DNA from: Thermoanaerobaculia bacterium
Lineage (GTDB): Bacteria; Acidobacteriota; Thermoanaerobaculia; Multivoradales; J023
Reading direction: 5' to 3'
DNA: 64,000 bases
Assembly (NCBI GenBank): GCA_030431255.1
Contig: JAUIJL010000002.1
Location: 496,001 to 560,000 of the forward strand
Shown here: piece after piece, positions 37,149 through 46,301 of the stretch
Layout of the letters: each line of letters opens with the position of its first letter
Numbering within the stretch: position 1 is the stretch's first letter
Made by a program: the position numbers and the translations under genes
The notes under the pieces: generated by a model
Told to the model about the DNA's origin: nothing
Databases searched by the model: none
What the model saw: only the letters and a program-made list of their open reading frames with translations

Positions 37149-38555
37149 ATGCAGATCATCGCCTCCTCATCCGAGCTCCTCGAGCCCCTCCTGACCATCT
37201 GTCGCGATGTCCGACAGGCCGGTGGACGGGCTTTGTTGGTCGGCGGCTCGGTGCGAGACACCTTGCTCGGACGAGCGGTCAAAGATCTCGACGTGGAGGT
37301 CTTCGGTCTAGGACCGGACGAGCTGCTCGCCACACTCGATCAACGCTTCGAGCTCGATTTGGTCGGTCGCAGCTTTGGCGTGCTCAAGATCAAACACCTG
37401 CCCATCGATGTCTCCCTGCCGCGGAGGGAGTCCAAACGCGGCCTCGGTCACAAAGGCTTTGAGGTCCTCAGCGACCCCTTGTTGCCCCTCGACCAAGCCG
37501 CGGCAAGGCGGGATTTCACCATCAACGCCATGTCCTTCGACCCCCTGACGGAGGAGCTCATCGACCCCTGGGGCGGTGAGCGGGATTTGCGCGTCGGCAT
37601 CCTGCGCCATGTGGCCGAGCCGTTTTCCGAGGATCCGCTCAGGGTCTTGCGGGCCATGCAATTCAGCGCCCGATTCGAATTCCCCGTGGCCGCGGAAACG
37701 GTTGCGCTGTGTCGCACCATCGAGCCCGAGGGGTTGGCCAAGGAGCGGATCTTCGACGAATGGCGCAAGCTGCTGCTCAGCGGTCGCCGGATCTCCCTCG
37801 GTCTCGAATTCCTACGCCAGTGCAGGTGGATTCGCTTTTTCCCGGAGCTGGAGGTGCTCGTCCACTGCCCACAGGATCCCGAATGGCATCCGGAAGGCGA
37901 TGTGTGGACCCACACCCTGCACGTGATGGATGCATTTGCCGAGGAACGCTTGGACGACAGCAAAGAGGATTTGGTGGTCGGCTTCGCTTGTCTTTGCCAT
38001 GACCTCGCCAAACCCGAGACCACCCACTTCACCGAAGGCAGATGGCGTTCCCCCGGCCACGAGGCCGCCGGCGAGCAGCCTACTCGTGACTTCCTGTCAC
38101 GCATGACCGATCAGAGGAAGCTGATCGACGAGGTGGTTCCGCTGGTGCGTGAGCACCTGAAACCGATCATGCTGTTCAAGGCCGGCGCCAAGCCACCGGC
38201 GGTTCGGCGTCTCGCCCGGCGAGTCGGCCGGATCGATCGCCTCATCCGTGTATGCCGAGCCGACCACGCGGGGCGGCCGCCGATTCCTTTCGATGGTTTT
38301 CCCGCGGGTGTTTGGCTGGCGGAACAAGCCGAATCGCTGCAGCTGGCGGACCAGGCCCCCTCCCCCATCGTGCAAGGTCGGCATTTGATCGACCTCGGGC
38401 TAAAACCCGGCCCCGAGTTCGGACCCATCCTGCGCGCTTGTTTCGAAGCTCAATTGGACGGTGAGTTTGAGACCGTCGAGCAGGGCGTGCTCATCGCCCG
38501 ACAGCTCTTGGATCAAGGGGCGTCGTCCGAGCTTCGCCCCATCTCCGAGCCTTAA
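37149..38555 (+). CDS. cca: CCA tRNA nucleotidyltransferase with HD domain
   Basis: Adds or repairs the 3' CCA of tRNAs. The 468-residue protein has the class II nucleotidyltransferase head LVGGSVRDTLLGRAVKDLDVE with the DxD metal pair, the RRDFTINAM motif C element and a tRNA-binding neck (EPFSEDPLRVLRAMQFSARF). The C-terminal HD phosphohydrolase domain has HTLHVMDAF and CHDLAKPET. This resembles multifunctional CCA proteins. The gene ends in the first copy of a 35-base tandem duplication shared with the converging gene. Confidence 0.94.
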   Translation: MQIIASSSELLEPLLTICRDVRQAGGRALLVGGSVRDTLLGRAVKDLDVEVFGLGPDELLATLDQRFELDLVGRSFGVLKIKHLPIDVSLPRRESKRGLGHKGFEVLSDPLLPLDQAAARRDFTINAMSFDPLTEELIDPWGGERDLRVGILRHVAEPFSEDPLRVLRAMQFSARFEFPVAAETVALCRTIEPEGLAKERIFDEWRKLLLSGRRISLGLEFLRQCRWIRFFPELEVLVHCPQDPEWHPEGDVWTHTLHVMDAFAEERLDDSKEDLVVGFACLCHDLAKPETTHFTEGRWRSPGHEAAGEQPTRDFLSRMTDQRKLIDEVVPLVREHLKPIMLFKAGAKPPAVRRLARRVGRIDRLIRVCRADHAGRPPIPFDGFPAGVWLAEQAESLQLADQAPSPIVQGRHLIDLGLKPGPEFGPILRACFEAQLDGEFETVEQGVLIARQLLDQGASSELRPISEP

Positions 38556-38615
38556 GCGCCGCTTTTCGGCGGCTCTTCTTCGAGCCTTAAGCGCCGCTTT
38601 TCGGCGGCTCTTCTT
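38546..38615. repeat. exact 35-bp tandem duplication at convergent gene ends
   Basis: Positions 38546-38580 and 38581-38615 are identical. The first copy contains the cca stop; the second contains the last nine codons and stop of the opposing helical-repeat gene. Each copy includes an inverted repeat (GCGCCG ... CGGCGGC around a T run) that could act as a bidirectional terminator. Confidence 0.92.
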
Positions 38616-39945
38616 CTAGTGGCTTTTCTTCCCGTGAAGCTTCTTCCGGCGACTCTGTATCCGGCGACTCTGTATCCGGCGACTCTGTATCCGGCGCTTC
38701 TGTTTCCGGCGACTCTGCGTCGGCAGGCTGAGCTCCGAAGGGATAGAAAGTACGGAAGGACGGCAACCGGCGTTCGGCCAATGCCCGACGCGCCTCGAGC
38801 AACTCGGACAAGGTCAGACTCTCGGCCCCGTGCAACGCTTGGATCAGCTCCCGGTCGGCACTCAGTCTACGGATCCGCTGCCGAGACTCTCGCAGCACCT
38901 CCATCGCCAACGGTCGCTCGTCGTGGCCGACTTGCACGTAGGCCAAGTCCAATCCCGCAACCGCCACCGCCTCGAAAGCCCCGAGCTGGGTCAATCCTTG
39001 CCAAGCCCGCGATAAACGCCGCTGGGCCAAACGGCCCAGCCCCAAACAGGCCAGCACTCTGCCTTCCGCCCAAAGCAATCCCATTTTTCGTACGGTTTTG
39101 CTGCGACGGGCGAACCACCGTTTTCGGGCCAAATACAGCCAACCGAGTATGGCTTCGTATTCCTCAAACGTCACCCGCGGCTCTTGCATACGCTCCATCA
39201 ATAGGGTCAACGCGGCGTCGAAAATCCGCTCTTCCAGAATGCCTTTGGGTCGGGTGCAAGCCAGAGCCTCCGCCAGACCCACAAGCCCTTTTTCCGGACA
39301 TCTCAAAAAGCCGGCCAGGAGCAAGGCTTCCGCCAGCCCGGATCCGGCATCGAGCCGGCGAAAGAAAACGAGGGATTGCTCCAAATAACGACAGGCTCGC
39401 GACCGGCGCCCTCGCCGCATCTCGAAGGCGGCGCGGCGACGCTGCAGCTCGGCAGCCGCAAGCACCTGGATCCTTTCGCGAGAGGTGAGCTCCAGCGCGC
39501 GCCGAAACGCCTGCTCCGCCACGGATTCGGAGTCGACCAAGCCGGCGATCTCGCCTTCCAGAGCCGAGGCTCGGGCCGACCAAGAGAGTCTTTCCGCTCT
39601 GGATCCAAAGTCTCCGGCAGCTTCGCCGATGCGAATCAGCTCCACCAGCTCGACGGCATGTTGCACCATCTTCCAACCGTCCATCGGAACTGTCATGCGC
39701 AGGTGCTCACAGCGTCTCAGATAGAGCTCCATGAGCTCCACGGTCCAATAGCGGTCGTGGCGCAGCACCTTGTGGGCGTTGTCCGGGGTCAGATAGGAAA
39801 GCCGGCGCTTGGCCTTTGCCCAGCGCTCTTTCTCCAACCGAGCCCTTTCCGGTCTTACTTTTCGCGTCCGAGCCTTCGCAGGCTTCTCAGCTTTCGACCG
39901 ACGGCGCCCAAGTCTCTTTTTATCAGTAATTTCCCGAGCATTCAC
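38587..39945 (-). CDS. TPR-like helical repeat protein with acidic Ser/Pro/Asp/Glu tail
   Basis: A 452-residue protein with no catalytic motif recognised. The first 50 residues are strongly basic (KKRLGRRRSKAEKPAKARTR), the body (about 90-400) consists of helical pairs resembling TPR units (AEQAFRRALELTSRERIQVL, GRLAQRRLSRAWQGLTQLG), and the tail is a repeated acidic TESPDTESPD segment. The start is GTG 39945, with only a weak ribosome site. The upstream 60 bases are unusually AT-rich. It may be a scaffold or a nucleic-acid-associated protein; function unknown. It converges on cca. Confidence 0.75.
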   Translation of the reverse strand: MNAREITDKKRLGRRRSKAEKPAKARTRKVRPERARLEKERWAKAKRRLSYLTPDNAHKVLRHDRYWTVELMELYLRRCEHLRMTVPMDGWKMVQHAVELVELIRIGEAAGDFGSRAERLSWSARASALEGEIAGLVDSESVAEQAFRRALELTSRERIQVLAAAELQRRRAAFEMRRGRRSRACRYLEQSLVFFRRLDAGSGLAEALLLAGFLRCPEKGLVGLAEALACTRPKGILEERIFDAALTLLMERMQEPRVTFEEYEAILGWLYLARKRWFARRSKTVRKMGLLWAEGRVLACLGLGRLAQRRLSRAWQGLTQLGAFEAVAVAGLDLAYVQVGHDERPLAMEVLRESRQRIRRLSADRELIQALHGAESLTLSELLEARRALAERRLPSFRTFYPFGAQPADAESPETEAPDTESPDTESPDTESPEEASREEKPLEEEPPKSGA

Positions 39946-39959
39946 TCCTGCATTTTCAA

Positions 39960-40010
39960 ACTATATCAAAGAAAAGTCAATTTTTCTATTATAAAGAGAT
40001 TTTTGACGAT
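39960..40010 (-). promoter_or_regulatory. AT-rich promoter-like segment
   Basis: Directly upstream of the helical-repeat gene, base composition drops to strongly AT-rich in an otherwise GC-rich region. On the minus strand it contains TATAAT (39993-39988) and TTGACT (39980-39975), but these are not in a standard 17-base pairing. I treat it as a promoter region without a defined core. Confidence 0.3.
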
Positions 40011-40117
40011 ACCCAGACGGAAACCGCCGCAAGCTCGACGGGTCTCACCTCGGCGCAAGCGCGCTCTTGGGCCGAGCCGGCCCTCCACAAGAATCTAGGC
40101 AGTCGCAAGAATCCGGG

Positions 40118-40720
40118 TCAGCGCCAGCTGATGGTCCAGATAGCCGGCGTACCGACTTTTTGCCCGAGAGAGGTGGAATTCACCAAGACATTGCTACCGC
40201 CGGAGATGGTGATCGCCTCCGAGAGATAGCCGGCGAGCATTCTGGAGAAGCTGGGGGTGACGAACGGATAATCGTAGAGTCGCACCAACCCTTTGGTGGT
40301 GCCGATGGTCTGGACCTTGATTTGGCCGACGTTGCGATAGAGCCGCCAGAGCTTGGGAAATCGCTTGAGGGTGGTGATCGGCTCCCCTTGTTGGACCATG
40401 GCTCGGTATAAATTCCCCAGAGCATGGGAGGCCGTGGCTTGACCCATCCAAAACCACACGTCCTTGCCCCGATCCGTATAGATCTCGGCGATCGCAGCCA
40501 TCAAGGCTAGATGATCGCTTTCCGGATACCAGCTGGAGACCAAAATGGAGTCGTCCAGGTAATGAAGAAGGCGAGGCGGCAATCGATCTCGGGATGCGTC
40601 CTCCCGTCGCTTGAGCGCTTCGATCGCCTCCAGCATCGCGATGCCTTTGATCTTGGGCTCGATGCCTCCATCCGGCACCTGATCCCCGGGTCCACCCGCC
40701 GGGGGCGTTTCCCTGGTCAT
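40118..40720 (-). CDS. hypothetical protein, DUF2378/V4R-like
   Basis: A 200-residue soluble protein. ATG 40720 is preceded by AAGGAG at seven bases, better than the upstream in-frame ATG at 40741. The helical N-terminal half (ESDHLALMAAIAEIYTDRG) and the beta C-terminal part (IKVQTIGTTKGLVRLYDYP, RMLAGYLSEAITISGG, VGTPAIWTISW) resemble the small myxobacterial and acidobacterial DUF2378 or V4R-like ligand-binding domains, but without the usual Cys/His pair near the end. Assignment is tentative. It has no operon partners on the same strand. Confidence 0.65.
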   Translation of the reverse strand: MTRETPPAGGPGDQVPDGGIEPKIKGIAMLEAIEALKRREDASRDRLPPRLLHYLDDSILVSSWYPESDHLALMAAIAEIYTDRGKDVWFWMGQATASHALGNLYRAMVQQGEPITTLKRFPKLWRLYRNVGQIKVQTIGTTKGLVRLYDYPFVTPSFSRMLAGYLSEAITISGGSNVLVNSTSLGQKVGTPAIWTISWR

Positions 40721-40952
40721 ACCCGGCTCCTTACCTTCCACCTACCGTGCTCGGCGGCGCAGCGCCTTCAAGGAACCGGCCGCACGACGAGAAATCTCGA
40801 CAACTGCCCTGGAGCGGATCGCCCCGGGTGCAAATTGCCGAGAAGAATTTTAACCATTATGACAAGGTCGCCAAGGCGATTTTTAACCCTAGCTCTGGCC
40901 GATGACGAAATCGGCCGCACCTGCTAGAGTCCGCCGCCAAAGGAGAATGACC

Positions 40953-41906
40953 ATGACGCTGGAATTCGACCGCTCCACCTTGCCTTGGGTCGACCAAGAG
41001 GGCTTCCCGGCCAGTCTTCAAGAACAGACCGCGAATGGCAAGATCTCGAAAGAGCTCTCCGAAAAGCTGAGCTTCTTCAGCGAGCAAGGATATGTGGCAT
41101 TTCCGGGACTATTGGGGCCGGAGCGGGCCGACGCCCTGGTTCGTGAGCACGATCTGGCGTGGCGGGAAAAATGGCCGATCCAGGCCCTGGTAGAGGGAAT
41201 CGGGGTGGCTGATCTGCCCGATCTACCCGCCAAGGCGGAGCTGGGCACCCACCACTATCGATTGAACGACATCCAAGACGCTTCGGAAGTGGCCCGGCAA
41301 TCCATGCTTCTGCCGGAGATCGTGAATTTCCTGACCCTCGCTTTGGGTGACACGCCGGTCGCTATGCAAAGCCTCTTCTTCGAATACGGCAGCGAGCAGG
41401 GCACCCACCAGGATTTTCCCTATGTGCAATCTCAAATCTTGTCGCATCTGGTCGGCTGTTGGATTGCCTGCGAGGACGTCCATGCCGACAACGGACCGCT
41501 TTTCTACTATCCCGGTTCCCATCGCCTGCCCAAGTTCGATTGGGGCGGCGGTTCCCTGACCTTCGACGGCAAGGATCACAAACAGGTGGAGGAGTTCGGC
41601 GAGTTTTTGGAAACCGGCTGCCGAGATCGAGGTCTGGAACGACAGACTTTCCACGCCGCGAAAGGCGACGTCTTCCTTTGGCACGCCGCGCTCGTGCACG
41701 GTGGAAGCCCGGCCAACGACCCCGAATCCACCCGAAAATCGTTGGTGGTCCACTTCTCGACCCGCAGCGCCTACCCCAGAGACCGGCGTTACGGCGGCGA
41801 GGAGCCACGCCTCTATCAGCACAACGGCGGATTGATTTACCAACGTGCCGAGCCCACCCTGTGGATCCGTACCAAGGGAAAGATCAAGTCCTTGTTGGGT
41901 AGGTAG
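40953..41906 (+). CDS. phytanoyl-CoA dioxygenase (PhyH) family protein
   Basis: A 317-residue Fe(II)/2-oxoglutarate-dependent oxygenase. The start is ATG 40953, seven bases after AGGAG. The double-stranded beta-helix has the metal motif H-x-D in GTHQDFPYV, the distal His in WHAALVHGGSP and a downstream Arg in ESTRKSLVVHF, which are the expected iron and 2-oxoglutarate ligands. The YYPGSHRLPKF segment is typical of PhyH. Substrate unknown; family members hydroxylate lipids, halogenated compounds or secondary metabolites. The kinase gene starts 10 bases after its stop, suggesting one transcript. Confidence 0.92.
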   Translation: MTLEFDRSTLPWVDQEGFPASLQEQTANGKISKELSEKLSFFSEQGYVAFPGLLGPERADALVREHDLAWREKWPIQALVEGIGVADLPDLPAKAELGTHHYRLNDIQDASEVARQSMLLPEIVNFLTLALGDTPVAMQSLFFEYGSEQGTHQDFPYVQSQILSHLVGCWIACEDVHADNGPLFYYPGSHRLPKFDWGGGSLTFDGKDHKQVEEFGEFLETGCRDRGLERQTFHAAKGDVFLWHAALVHGGSPANDPESTRKSLVVHFSTRSAYPRDRRYGGEEPRLYQHNGGLIYQRAEPTLWIRTKGKIKSLLGR

Positions 41907-41916
41907 ACCTCGGGCG

Positions 41917-44523
41917 ATGGCTATCAAGGGACAGCCGATCGCCGGTTATACCGTCACAGACTTCCTGGGGCACAGCGGCAGCGGCGAGCTTTTCAAAGCA
42001 GAAGATCAACGGCTCGGCCGGACCGTGGTGTTGAAGATCCTTTCGGATCCCTGGAAAGATCGCCCGCAAGCCCACCAGAGATTTCTTCGCGAATCCAAAG
42101 CCGCCTCAAAGCTCGACCACCCCAACATCTGCTCCATCTTTGAGATCGGTCAAACCGATGACGGACGGTTGTTTTCGGTGATGCCGTTCTATGGCGGCCG
42201 CAATCTGAAAGAAATCCTGGCGGACGGGCCGGTTCCCCGGGGTCGCGCCGCGGATTGGATCGAGCAAATCGCAGCCGGCCTCGCCGAAGCCCATGGGGCG
42301 AATATCGTGCATCGCGATATCCGACCGGAGAATCTCCTCGTCACCGAACGCGGGCAGGTCAAAATACTCGACTTCGGCTTGGCCAAGGACGCCGACGCCC
42401 CACCTCGATCCAGCCCGAGCCCGACCGCTCTGCGCTACCGAGCCCCTGAGCAGACAGCAGGCCAACCCTCGACCCCCGCCACCGACCAATGGGCCTTGGC
42501 GGAGCTGGCGCGGGCGATGTCGGCGCCGGAAGCGCTCACCGCCCGGGTAGCTGCCGTGCTCCAACGGGCTCAGGCATCCGCTCCCGAAGACCGCTACCCC
42601 AGCATTGAGGACTTCGCCCACCGATGGGCCGAAGCCTCGGCCGCAGAAGCTGATACATCCACAGGGCTCAGCGCAGCTCTCGGCAGCGGCCGACGCCGAT
42701 GGATCGGTTGGATCGGTGTCGTGTTGACGGCGGCCCTGCTGATCTGGCTCAGCAGATCTCCGAGCGATTCCACCGAAAAGCTGGACCCTAAGCTCGGCCA
42801 AAGCCGCCCCCAAACCCGTGATCCCGGGCTGGAAAAAAATCCCGGTTGGTCCCCCGACGGCGAGCTCCTGGTCTACGCCGGAGATCGCTCGGGCCAGATG
42901 GATATTTGGTTGCTCAACCTGACGTCCGGCGAGTCGACCTGTTTGACCAGCGGGCACGACGGCTACGACGACCATCCGGTCTTCACTCCCGACGGCCGCC
43001 ACATTGCCTTTGTTTCCGATCGCAACGGTGGCGGTATCTACCGGATCTCGATCCAAGGAGGAGAGGCCGAGCTGCTGATCGCCCACCCGATGAGCGCGGG
43101 TCACGATTCGAAGGTGCGAGCACCTACCCTCACCTTCTCTCCGGACGGCCGTCAGCTGATTTACAGTGGCACTCGCACGGCACCGGGTCTCTTCGTTGCG
43201 GACGCCGATGGCGGGCCCAGCAACCGTTTGCAGAGCCGACGTCTCAACCTGAAAGGCCTCGACCAAAGCTTCAGCCTATCGGAGCCCGCCCTATCCCCGG
43301 ACGGTCGACGGCTGGCGTTTACCGAGTTTCTGGGCACCGCCACCTCGACATCCAAGATCTGGACCGTCAATTTGGACGGCACGGATCTCGAGCCCCTGAC
43401 GACCGACGACAGCTTCAATCACCACCCGCGGTGGTCAGCGGACGGGCGACACATCTTCTTCATCTCGGATCGCGGGGGTCATCGCGATCTTTGGCTGATG
43501 GAGCTGGACGATCAGCACCGCCCCTTGCCGCCCGCGCGGCCCATGACCGTGGGCATCAGCCTTGGCTCGTTCGATCTCTCGGCCGACGGAAAGCAGCTCA
43601 GCTACTCGAAAGTCAACGAACGCTCCAACATCTGGTCTCTCTCCTTCGACGATGCGCCCAAACGCATCACCGACGCCACGCCCTTAACCGCCGAAAATCA
43701 TTTCGTAGAGTTCATCGACATTTCCAACGACGGCTTGTGGATCACCTTCGACTCGAATCGCTTGGGCAATGTGGATATCTGGAGGCTCCGACTGCTCGAC
43801 GGCGAGCTGCGCCAGCTCACCCGCGACCCCGCCCATGATTGGCGGCCGAGGTTCTCCCCGGACGGTCGATGGGTGGCTTTCTACTCACTCCGGTCCGGAC
43901 ATCGCAACCTTTGGATCGTCCCGAGCACCGGCGGGCCGGCGCGGCGGCTCACCGAGCGGGCCGACACGGATTGGATGCCCTCTTGGTCGCCGGACGGGCG
44001 CTTCATCGCCTACGACTCCTCCCACGGGGGTCGGCGTAGCATCTGGGTCGTACCGACGGCTCCGACCTTGGCCGATCCATCCGCCCCGTCTTCCGCCGAG
44101 GCACGACGTATTTCTCCGCAGCTCCCCGGCGACCCAGGGTACGACGCCATGTACCCGGTCTTTTCACCGGACGGCCGAGCCGTCGCCTATACCCTCGAAG
44201 GTCGATCCGGCATGGGGCTGGTGATCCAAGACCTCGACGAAGCTCCACCGCGTCACCTGACGGAAACCGATTGGGAAAGCCTTTTCGTTTTGCAATGGGC
44301 GAGCGACGGCTTCCTCTACGCCCACGGCCACCACCGACCTATCGATCGGGAGAGCTATTGGCAAATTGACGCCGAAACCGGCGCGACACGGCCGTTGACT
44401 CAAATGGAAAGCGCGAGCGTCGAGCTGATGGAAGGTTTCGTAGCCTACGGCCAAACCCTCTTCTTTCCCTTGTGGGAGCGTCGGGGAGACATCTGGTCGG
44501 CGCAGCTCGAGCCCCGGCGATAG
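41917..44523 (+). CDS. Ser/Thr kinase with TolB-like beta-propeller sensor domain
   Basis: An 868-residue membrane protein. The kinase domain (about 8-255) has a Gly-rich loop GHSGSGELFKAED, Lys in VVLKIL, HRDIRPENLL, ILDFGLAKD and YRAPEQ; its C-lobe is unusually short. A transmembrane helix follows (WIGWIGVVLTAALLIWL, near 275). The extracytoplasmic part contains many PD40/TolB-type propeller blades with the recurring W-SPDGR pattern (GWSPDGELLVYAG, HPVFTPDGRHIAFVSDRNG, PRFSPDGRWVAFYSLRSG). This architecture is common in Acidobacteria. The propeller probably senses an envelope ligand; the ligand is unknown. Confidence 0.93.
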   Translation: MAIKGQPIAGYTVTDFLGHSGSGELFKAEDQRLGRTVVLKILSDPWKDRPQAHQRFLRESKAASKLDHPNICSIFEIGQTDDGRLFSVMPFYGGRNLKEILADGPVPRGRAADWIEQIAAGLAEAHGANIVHRDIRPENLLVTERGQVKILDFGLAKDADAPPRSSPSPTALRYRAPEQTAGQPSTPATDQWALAELARAMSAPEALTARVAAVLQRAQASAPEDRYPSIEDFAHRWAEASAAEADTSTGLSAALGSGRRRWIGWIGVVLTAALLIWLSRSPSDSTEKLDPKLGQSRPQTRDPGLEKNPGWSPDGELLVYAGDRSGQMDIWLLNLTSGESTCLTSGHDGYDDHPVFTPDGRHIAFVSDRNGGGIYRISIQGGEAELLIAHPMSAGHDSKVRAPTLTFSPDGRQLIYSGTRTAPGLFVADADGGPSNRLQSRRLNLKGLDQSFSLSEPALSPDGRRLAFTEFLGTATSTSKIWTVNLDGTDLEPLTTDDSFNHHPRWSADGRHIFFISDRGGHRDLWLMELDDQHRPLPPARPMTVGISLGSFDLSADGKQLSYSKVNERSNIWSLSFDDAPKRITDATPLTAENHFVEFIDISNDGLWITFDSNRLGNVDIWRLRLLDGELRQLTRDPAHDWRPRFSPDGRWVAFYSLRSGHRNLWIVPSTGGPARRLTERADTDWMPSWSPDGRFIAYDSSHGGRRSIWVVPTAPTLADPSAPSSAEARRISPQLPGDPGYDAMYPVFSPDGRAVAYTLEGRSGMGLVIQDLDEAPPRHLTETDWESLFVLQWASDGFLYAHGHHRPIDRESYWQIDAETGATRPLTQMESASVELMEGFVAYGQTLFFPLWERRGDIWSAQLEPRR

Positions 44524-44677
44524 TCGACGCCTGACGATCATGAGCCTCCTACGAGGATCAACTTTCGACGATGATTGACACCGTAGCGGCAATCCATATA
44601 CTTCCGCGGGGTCGCTCTCTTCGAATCCTTGAATCGAAAGCCACCCCACGGCAACCAGAACCCTAGCGACCCAAGAC

Positions 44678-44761
44678 ATGCGCAACACACTCTCCCCCAC
44701 CCCAGCCGCCCCGACCGGCCTTTGCGTCTGCTGCCTCTGTCGCTGTATCGAGCGGGTCTGA
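44678..44761 (+). CDS. cysteine-rich leader peptide upstream of cysK
   Basis: A 27-codon ORF from ATG 44678 to TGA 44759-44761. Its product has five cysteines in eight residues near the C-terminus (LCVCCLCRCIERV; codons at 44723, 44729, 44732, 44738, 44744). This density is far above chance and sits 187 bases upstream of the cysteine synthase start. The stop codon lies inside the 5' arm of a GC-rich hairpin. The arrangement matches ribosome-mediated attenuation by the pathway end product. No clear ribosome site is visible. Cys-rich attenuating uORFs are known in mycobacteria; whether this is conserved here is untested. Confidence 0.65.
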   Translation: MRNTLSPTPAAPTGLCVCCLCRCIERV

Positions 44762-44786
44762 GCCTGTCTGCTCGCGCTCAGCCCGC
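44752..44786 (+). promoter_or_regulatory. putative attenuator hairpin of the cysK leader
   Basis: GCGGGTCTGAGC (44752-44763) pairs with GCTCAGCCCGC (44776-44786) with one bulged T, giving 11 pairs. A ribosome stalled on the Cys codons at 44732-44746 would cover or crowd the 5' arm and prevent folding. No immediate U tract follows, so the mechanism could be Rho-dependent or translational. Confidence 0.5.
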
Positions 44787-44865
44787 GCCCTCCGAATCTC
44801 TCCGCTTCTAGATTGATTTCATCTTTCGGCATCCTCGTGGACGCCTCTGCCTGCTTCAATGCTTC

Positions 44866-44919
44866 GGGTTTGTTCAACCCAACACGCGACCGGTCTGCAA
44901 TCCGGTCCTCATCAACCGG
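44866..44919 (+). promoter_or_regulatory. further competing stems before cysK
   Basis: GGGTT/AACCC (44866-44870 with 44876-44880) forms one small hairpin. GACCGG (44887-44892) can pair with CCGGTC (44901-44906), and that same CCGGT can pair instead with ACCGG at 44914-44918. Mutually exclusive pairings are what an attenuation leader needs, but they are short and unproven. Confidence 0.35.
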
Positions 44920-44948
44920 TGCCATCCAACGTGCCGAAGGAGCAAACC

Positions 44949-45953
44949 ATGAAAATCGCCAACAACATCACCGAGCTGATCGGTCGCACCCCCCTGGTCC
45001 GGCTGAACCGGCTATCCGAAAACCTGGAAGCCCAAGTGGTCGTCAAGCTGGAGGGGTTCAATCCCGCCGCCAGCGTCAAAGATCGCATCGGCCTTGCGAT
45101 GATCGAGGCCGCGGAGGCCGAGGGCAAAATCCATCCCGACACCACCACCATCGTGGAGCCGACCAGCGGAAATACCGGCATCGGCTTGGCCTTCGTGGCC
45201 GCGGTCAAGGGCTATCGGTTGATCTTGACCATGCCCGACACCATGAGCCCTGAGCGGCGAATCGTCTTGCGAGCCTTCGGCGCCAAGCTGGTGCTGACCG
45301 AAGGTGCCAAAGGCATGAAAGGCGCCATCGCGAAGGCCGAGGAGCTGGCGGCACACATCGACGGATCCTGGATGCCCCAACAATTCGACAATCCAGCCAA
45401 CCCGGCCGTGCACCGACGTACCACCGCTGAAGAGATCTGGGCCGACACCGACGGCGGGATCGACATTCTGGTGGCCGGCGTCGGCACCGGTGGCACCCTC
45501 ACCGGCACGTCTCAAGCCCTCAAAGCGCGCAAACCGGAGCTCAAGGTGGTAGCCGTAGAGCCGTCCGCCAGCCCGGTGCTGTCAGGCGGCGAGCCCGGGC
45601 CCCACAAGATCCAGGGCATAGGTGCCGGTTTCGTGCCCGGCGTGCTCGACACCGAGCTGATCGACGAGGTCACGGCCATCGACAACGAGGTCGCCTTCGA
45701 GGTCGCCCGGAGGTTGGCCCGAGAGGAAGGGCTGCTCTCGGGTATTTCCGCCGGGGCGATCACTGAAGCGGCCCTCGACCAAGCCCGCAGACCGGAAAAC
45801 GCCGGCAAGCTGATCGTCGCGGTCTTGCCGAGCTACGGCGAGCGCTACTTGGCCACCGATCTCTTCGCGCCGTTCCGCTATGAGGGCAGTGACGATCTCG
45901 AGCTCGACCAAGCCGCTGCCTTGACAACCGAGGCCCAGGCCGTACCGGCTTGA
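44949..45953 (+). CDS. cysK: cysteine synthase (O-acetylserine sulfhydrylase)
   Basis: Makes L-cysteine from O-acetylserine and sulfide with PLP. The 334-residue protein has the PLP lysine in [11 protein letters not shown], the substrate loop [11 protein letters not shown], and the phosphate-binding [11 protein letters not shown]. The start is ATG 44949 with AAGGAG upstream; in-frame residues further upstream are not conserved. The last 30 residues form an acidic tail beyond the usual end. A Cys-codon-rich leader ORF and potential alternative hairpins precede it, suggesting control by cysteine supply. Other sulfur-assimilation genes are not adjacent. Confidence 0.96.
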   Translation: MKIANNITELIGRTPLVRLNRLSENLEAQVVVKLEGFNPAASVKDRIGLAMIEAAEAEGKIHPDTTTIVEPTSGNTGIGLAFVAAVKGYRLILTMPDTMSPERRIVLRAFGAKLVLTEGAKGMKGAIAKAEELAAHIDGSWMPQQFDNPANPAVHRRTTAEEIWADTDGGIDILVAGVGTGGTLTGTSQALKARKPELKVVAVEPSASPVLSGGEPGPHKIQGIGAGFVPGVLDTELIDEVTAIDNEVAFEVARRLAREEGLLSGISAGAITEAALDQARRPENAGKLIVAVLPSYGERYLATDLFAPFRYEGSDDLELDQAAALTTEAQAVPA

Positions 45954-45954
45954 G

Positions 45955-46130
45955 CCGCAGCAGATCTGGCGTAGGGGTGGGGCTCGAGCCCGCAACAGAT
46001 CTGGCGTAGGGGTGAGGCTCGAACCCGCAACGGATCTGGCGTAAGGGTGGGGCTTGCCCCCACCCGTCAGGCGGGACCATGCCGAGCCTCCGCAGATCCG
46101 GTCGGGGGCAAGCCCCGACCCTACGGCCGG
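45955..46130. repeat. tandem and inverted REP-like repeats downstream of cysK
   Basis: Three imperfect 35-bp direct copies, each containing the core GATCTGGCGTAGGGGTGGGGCT, are followed by a palindromic end and an inverted partial copy (about 46090-46125). The rest of the 348-base gap to the next gene (46131-46301) shows no recognised feature. Related units (GTAGGGGCGGGGCTTGTCCC) occur at 61887-61966, so this is a dispersed intergenic element family. Confidence 0.85.
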
Positions 46131-46301
46131 CAGGGCGATTCCATCGATTGACGCGAAGCTTCCCTGCGGTTCTCGATCGGAAGAGCCGGCAGGAAGAGGA
46201 TGCGGGCGGTAGAGATATGTGCGGTTGAGGAATGCTAGGATACGCGCCCCGGCAAACGGTGGCCGGTCCCCACTTCTCTACCCCCGCGGAATCACTCCTC
46301 C

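Noticed and set aside
44629..44811. Alternative longer frame overlapping the cysK leader ORF
   Set aside because: Its product is Pro/His/Leu-rich with no ribosome site or family; the Cys-codon cluster in the other frame is the more meaningful signal.
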